DNA from: Verrucomicrobia bacterium UBA4286
GTDB lineage: Bacteria; Verrucomicrobiota; Kiritimatiellia; RFP12; UBA1067
Direction: 5' to 3'
Assembly: GCA_002395905.1 (NCBI GenBank)
Contig: DGVK01000179.1
Location: 1-8,735, forward strand
Length of the DNA stretch: 8,735 nt
Position 1 is the stretch's first letter; each line of letters begins with the position of its first letter. This document shows positions 6,077 through 8,735 of the stretch, piece by piece. Made by a program: the position numbers and the translations under genes. The notes beneath the pieces were generated by a model, which was given only the letters and a program-made list of their open reading frames with translations, did no database searches and was not told where the DNA came from.

Positions 6077-7176
6077 TCCGACTTCTCCGTTTCTGTTGTC
6101 TTTGAAAGCTCTCTGGCGCGCTCGAACGCAAGCTCTGCAAGCTCCGTCTCGCCGAGCTGCTGCATGCAAAGGCCGTAGTTGTAAACGGGCGCCGGGTCGG
6201 ACGGCAGAACCTGCGCCATGGTGTCGTAGCATCTCGCCGCCATCGCGGCCTTGCCGAGTTTGAGAAACGCCTGCGCGTTGACGGAAAGCCTCTCCAAGCG
6301 CTCGACCAGAATCGTGTCGCCCGGATTGCGCAGCGCGGCGCGCGCCCAAACCTCTGCGGACTTCTCCTCGTCGTGGCGGCCCGCCTGCATATCGCCGACA
6401 AGCACGATCCTGCGGACGATCTGCATGGAACGCATCTCCCGAAGCGCGCCGTCACGTATGTCGGCATCGACCGCGCCTGCGTCGATCCAGTCAAGCGGCG
6501 CGACTTCACGCGTCACGAAATTCTCCGGCTCGACCGGGCCGTCCTCCCCCGCAAACGCTGCGGCCATGTCTTCGCGCGTCCCCGCGTAGCTGGCGAACGC
6601 GACCGGCAGAGTGTTGCACCGCGCCGCGGCGAGGTCGGCAAACGCCCCCTCGCGAGCGAAAAGATCCATCATGTCCTCCAGCCTGGGACGCGCCGACGAG
6701 CGCCGCCCGACAAGAACCCAGTCCTTTTCGCCCGGCATCCACACATGAACGCACTCGTCCGGCAGCGCCTCAAGACGCTTCTTGAACGCCGACGCCTTCA
6801 TCTCGCGCGCGTCGATGCATTCCGCCCAGACGCCGTCGGGCGCCAGAGCCTTGCGCGCCGCCGAAAGCTCTCTGCGCGAGGCTGCGCCGGCGACGAAAAC
6901 GACATCGAACTCACCTTCCGGAGAAGTCTCGCACACGAGGCCCGCGTGCTCGAGTATCTCACGGTAAAAGTCTTTAAAGCCGCCGACAAGAAGCGCGCGC
7001 GCCGCCGTGGGATTCTCGATGAGAGCCGCGTAGACCGAAACCGTCCTCACGCACTTGAACGCCTTTGGTTCGGCGCTCTGCGGCGCTTCGCCAGGCTCCG
7101 AAAGCATCACATACGCAATCACCGCGACGGCGATCGCGAGCACGGCAGTCACAAGCGCCGCAACACGCTTTTTCAC
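6073..7176 (-). CDS. Membrane-anchored TPR protein with degenerate spermidine-synthase-like segment
   Basis: The 367-residue product starts with two lysines and one hydrophobic segment (about 5-25), a signal anchor that would place the rest outside the inner membrane. Residues about 59-157 follow the order of a spermidine synthase-like Rossmann fold: ARALLVGGFKDFYREILEHA resembles the nucleotide-binding strand and loop, FDVVFVAG (90-97) the strand that normally carries a catalytic Asp, then LAPDGVWAECIDAREM and HVWMPGEKDWVLVGR (144-158). The Gly-rich loop, the acidic SAM-binding residue and the catalytic Asp all appear lost, so enzyme activity is unlikely. The C-terminus (about 300-360) has two TPR-like helical pairs, for protein contacts. 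The start is GTG overlapping the waaA stop as GTGA, with AAGGGGGG 7 nt upstream; longer in-frame starts give only Arg-rich shadow sequence. Fused spermidine-synthase/TPR proteins exist, usually with many membrane segments; this looks like a trimmed relative. Fold assignment is inference. Confidence 0.72.
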   Translation of the reverse strand: MKKRVAALVTAVLAIAVAVIAYVMLSEPGEAPQSAEPKAFKCVRTVSVYAALIENPTAARALLVGGFKDFYREILEHAGLVCETSPEGEFDVVFVAGAASRRELSAARKALAPDGVWAECIDAREMKASAFKKRLEALPDECVHVWMPGEKDWVLVGRRSSARPRLEDMMDLFAREGAFADLAAARCNTLPVAFASYAGTREDMAAAFAGEDGPVEPENFVTREVAPLDWIDAGAVDADIRDGALREMRSMQIVRRIVLVGDMQAGRHDEEKSAEVWARAALRNPGDTILVERLERLSVNAQAFLKLGKAAMAARCYDTMAQVLPSDPAPVYNYGLCMQQLGETELAELAFERARELSKTTETEKSE

Positions 7177-8510
7177 GACAAAGCCCCCCTTATCTCGGCG
7201 ACGCACTTCGCGACCACGCCCTGACGGCGCAGGACGGCGGCGGTCGCGCGCGCGCCGAGCGCGGCGGCGGCCTGAGTATCGGCGAAAAGCCGCGTTATCT
7301 CGCGGGCGAGCTGCGCCTCGTCCGCAACCTGTATTATCGCGTCCGCCTCGCGAAGGTCGCTCATCACGGGACGGAAGTTCTCTGTATACGGCCCGACGAG
7401 CGTCGGCTTCCCGCAAAGGCACGGCTCGATCATGTTCTGGCTTCCGTGAGCGCAGAGCGACTTGCCTACGAACACTACATCAGCCGTGCCGTAAAGCCCC
7501 ATGAGTTCGCCGGTCGTATCGGCAAGATAGACGACCCGTTTTGCAGAGTCGCGCGGGACGCTGTCGCCGCGCGAACGCCTCACGCACTCGAAACCTGCGG
7601 CGCGTATGTTGGCCTCGATCGCGTCCGCCTTCTCAAAATGGCGCGGCGCGATTACAAGAGTGACATCCTTCAAACCCGCCGCTATCCTGAGAAGCGCGGC
7701 ATCCTCGCCTGGCCAAGTGCTGCCGCCGAGGAGGATGCGCCCCTGCGCGCCCGAAAGCCACCCGCGAAGCTCCTTCTCCTTCGCCTCGTTGCGCCGGGCG
7801 ACATCGAACTTGAAACTCCCGTCGACGGACACCTTGCGCTCCGGCGCGCCTGCGTCGAGGATGCGGCGGCGGTCCAGTTCGGACTGTGCAAAGATTCTTG
7901 CGAAACAGCAAAAGACGTCCTTGAAAAGGAACCTCGCAATGCGGTAGCGGGGGGCGCTGCGGTCGCTCACGCGCGCGTTGATGAGATAAACCGGCACGCT
8001 CCTCTTCGCGGCTTCGCGTATGAAGACGGGCCATATCTCCGACTCTGTGAGCACGACCGCCCTCGGGCGCACCGTCCCGAGAGCGCTCTTGACGAAGTTC
8101 GGGAAGTCCAGCGGGTTGTAGATGAGAACATCCCTGTCCGTCACTTCCCTCTCGGCCATCTTCCAGCCTGTCGAGCTTGTCGTCGAGAAGCAGAACCGCG
8201 CGTCCGGTTCGGCGGCGCGCCATTCCCTCATAAGCTGCCCGGCGACCTGCACCTCGCCCACCGAAACCGCGTGGACCCACACCCACTCGGACGGAGGCGG
8301 CAGTTCATGTCCCGACGCATCCCTGCGGGCGACGCCGCCGCGCGCAGGTTTCGCCGAGCGCAGCTTCGCGAGCACATCGTCGGGATAGAGCGCAAAGCGG
8401 TCGCCCATCCGCGCCGCGTAGCCGCCGCGCCTCGCCATCCTCATGAGGAAGCCGGGCAGAAGCATAAGCCACACCACGCCGAAAAGCAAGTTGTATAAAG
8501 CCCATTTCAT
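7173..8510 (-). CDS. waaA: 3-deoxy-D-manno-octulosonic acid (Kdo) transferase WaaA
   Basis: Transfers Kdo from CMP-Kdo to lipid A precursor at the cytoplasmic face of the inner membrane, starting the lipopolysaccharide core. The 445-residue product has an N-terminal membrane anchor (about 4-21), RMGDRFALYP, then WVHAVSVGEV (78-87) with the conserved Glu86 expected to be the catalytic base, ESEIWP (156-161), VYLINARVSDRS (174-185), GSFKFD (231-236), LGGSTWPGED (261-270), IAPRHFEKAD (287-296), LMGLYGTADVVFVGKSL (336-352) and HGSQNMIEP (355-363). These cover both GT-B halves of family GT30. It is somewhat longer than the usual 420-425 residues because of about 25 extra residues (around 45-75) before WVHAVS. 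The ATG at 8510 gives the expected anchor; an AAGGGAAGG sequence lies 14 nt upstream, farther than ideal. It overlaps the next gene by GTGA. Confidence 0.95.
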   Translation of the reverse strand: MKWALYNLLFGVVWLMLLPGFLMRMARRGGYAARMGDRFALYPDDVLAKLRSAKPARGGVARRDASGHELPPPSEWVWVHAVSVGEVQVAGQLMREWRAAEPDARFCFSTTSSTGWKMAEREVTDRDVLIYNPLDFPNFVKSALGTVRPRAVVLTESEIWPVFIREAAKRSVPVYLINARVSDRSAPRYRIARFLFKDVFCCFARIFAQSELDRRRILDAGAPERKVSVDGSFKFDVARRNEAKEKELRGWLSGAQGRILLGGSTWPGEDAALLRIAAGLKDVTLVIAPRHFEKADAIEANIRAAGFECVRRSRGDSVPRDSAKRVVYLADTTGELMGLYGTADVVFVGKSLCAHGSQNMIEPCLCGKPTLVGPYTENFRPVMSDLREADAIIQVADEAQLAREITRLFADTQAAAALGARATAAVLRRQGVVAKCVAEIRGALS

Positions 8511-8539
8511 TTTATGTCGTTCGACCTTCCCTTGGTGTA

Positions 8540-8549
8540 ATTATACCAA
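8540..8549 (-). promoter_or_regulatory. Extended -10 promoter of the waaA gene train
   Basis: Read on the minus strand, TATAAT occupies 8545-8540 and is preceded by TGG, giving TGGTATAAT within AATTTGGTATAAT (8552-8540), identical to the box before metK. No recognisable -35 sits at normal spacing (the hexamer there reads GTCCCG). The expected start point near 8533 would give a leader of about 23 nt before the waaA ATG. The box overlaps the TAA stop codon of the upstream transporter gene. Confidence 0.6.
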
Positions 8550-8735
8550 ATTTGAGTCGGTTCGGGACGGACCGATCTGCGAGAGGACTACCGCCGCCAG
8601 CATCACGGCGCACCCCGCGAACTGGCGCGGCGTGAGAACATCGCCGAGAACCAGATATCCGCAGACGGCGCCTATCGCGCTTTCAAGCGACATTATCACG
8701 GCGGCGAGCGCAGGCGGCGTCCGCACCTGCCCGAG
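8541..8735 (-). CDS. EamA/DMT-family transporter, C-terminal part only
   Basis: Only the last 64 codons lie in the window; the gene continues beyond the right edge, so no start is assigned. The visible residues carry a typical ending of EamA-domain permeases of the drug/metabolite transporter superfamily: LGQVRTPPALAAVIMSLES, then a hydrophobic helix GAVCGYLVLGDVLTP and a last helix FAGCAVMLAAVVLSQIG, followed by a short polar tail. This matches the family pattern in which the ninth and tenth membrane helices flank the LGE/LGD-type turn. Substrate cannot be inferred. The stop TAA (8543-8541) lies inside the waaA -10 box, and the gap to waaA is 30 nt in the same direction, so some read-through into waaA is likely because no terminator is visible. 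Confidence 0.85.
   Translation of the reverse strand, partial: LGQVRTPPALAAVIMSLESAIGAVCGYLVLGDVLTPRQFAGCAVMLAAVVLSQIGPSRTDSNLV

Noticed and set aside
6077..6349. Longer N-terminus for the lipoprotein gene (start at 6349)
   Set aside because: The added residues lack a family-like pattern, overlap the conserved TPR coding region in another frame, and would bury the signal peptide.
7065..8498. A 477-codon open frame antisense to waaA
   Set aside because: Arg- and Ala-rich sequence without recognisable motifs lies opposite a fully supported WaaA; a GC-bias shadow.

Overview
The window is GC-rich bacterial DNA and looks like an ordinary chromosomal segment, with no phage, insertion-sequence or CRISPR signature. 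A Kdo transferase gene (waaA) and a predicted lipoprotein indicate a Gram-negative (diderm) cell. An Aquifex-type aconitase, a compact HemW-like protein and a TPR protein that resembles a degenerate spermidine synthase would fit a PVC-group bacterium (Kiritimatiellae/Verrucomicrobia-like). That placement is a guess from gene content; nothing in the window proves it.

Layout. Positions 1-271 carry no convincing gene. They hold a dense run of short hairpins with mostly GAA, CGA or GCAA loops, then a strong extended -10 promoter ending 7 nt before the metK start codon. A plus-strand pair follows: metK (SAM synthetase, 272-1459) and a HemW-like radical SAM gene (1456-2466), joined by a TTGA overlap. 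It meets a minus-strand gene train head-on at 2463-2466, where both stop codons lie in the palindrome CTAG. Read in its own direction, that train is waaA (8510-7173), an anchored TPR protein with a spermidine-synthase-like segment (7176-6073), a predicted lipoprotein (6076-5366), an RsmC/RlmG-like methyltransferase (5369-4410) and aconitase (4382-2463). The first four are chained by GTGA, ATGA and ATGA overlaps; aconitase follows after 27 nt. At the right edge is the C-terminal end of an EamA/DMT-family transporter (8735-8541), whose stop codon lies inside the predicted waaA -10 box.

How the genes fit together. metK makes SAM, which the radical SAM protein and the methyltransferase use, though this may be coincidence of genome order. 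waaA, the anchored TPR protein and the lipoprotein form a plausible envelope module. The methyltransferase and aconitase are housekeeping genes apparently carried on the same transcript. Both predicted promoters contain the identical 13-mer AATTTGGTATAAT, the clearest regulatory signal in the window.

No wholly new system is evident. The items most worth following are the probably leaderless metK, the shared extended -10 motif, the hairpin array at 1-83, the apparent pseudo-spermidine-synthase/TPR protein and the unrecognised lipoprotein.
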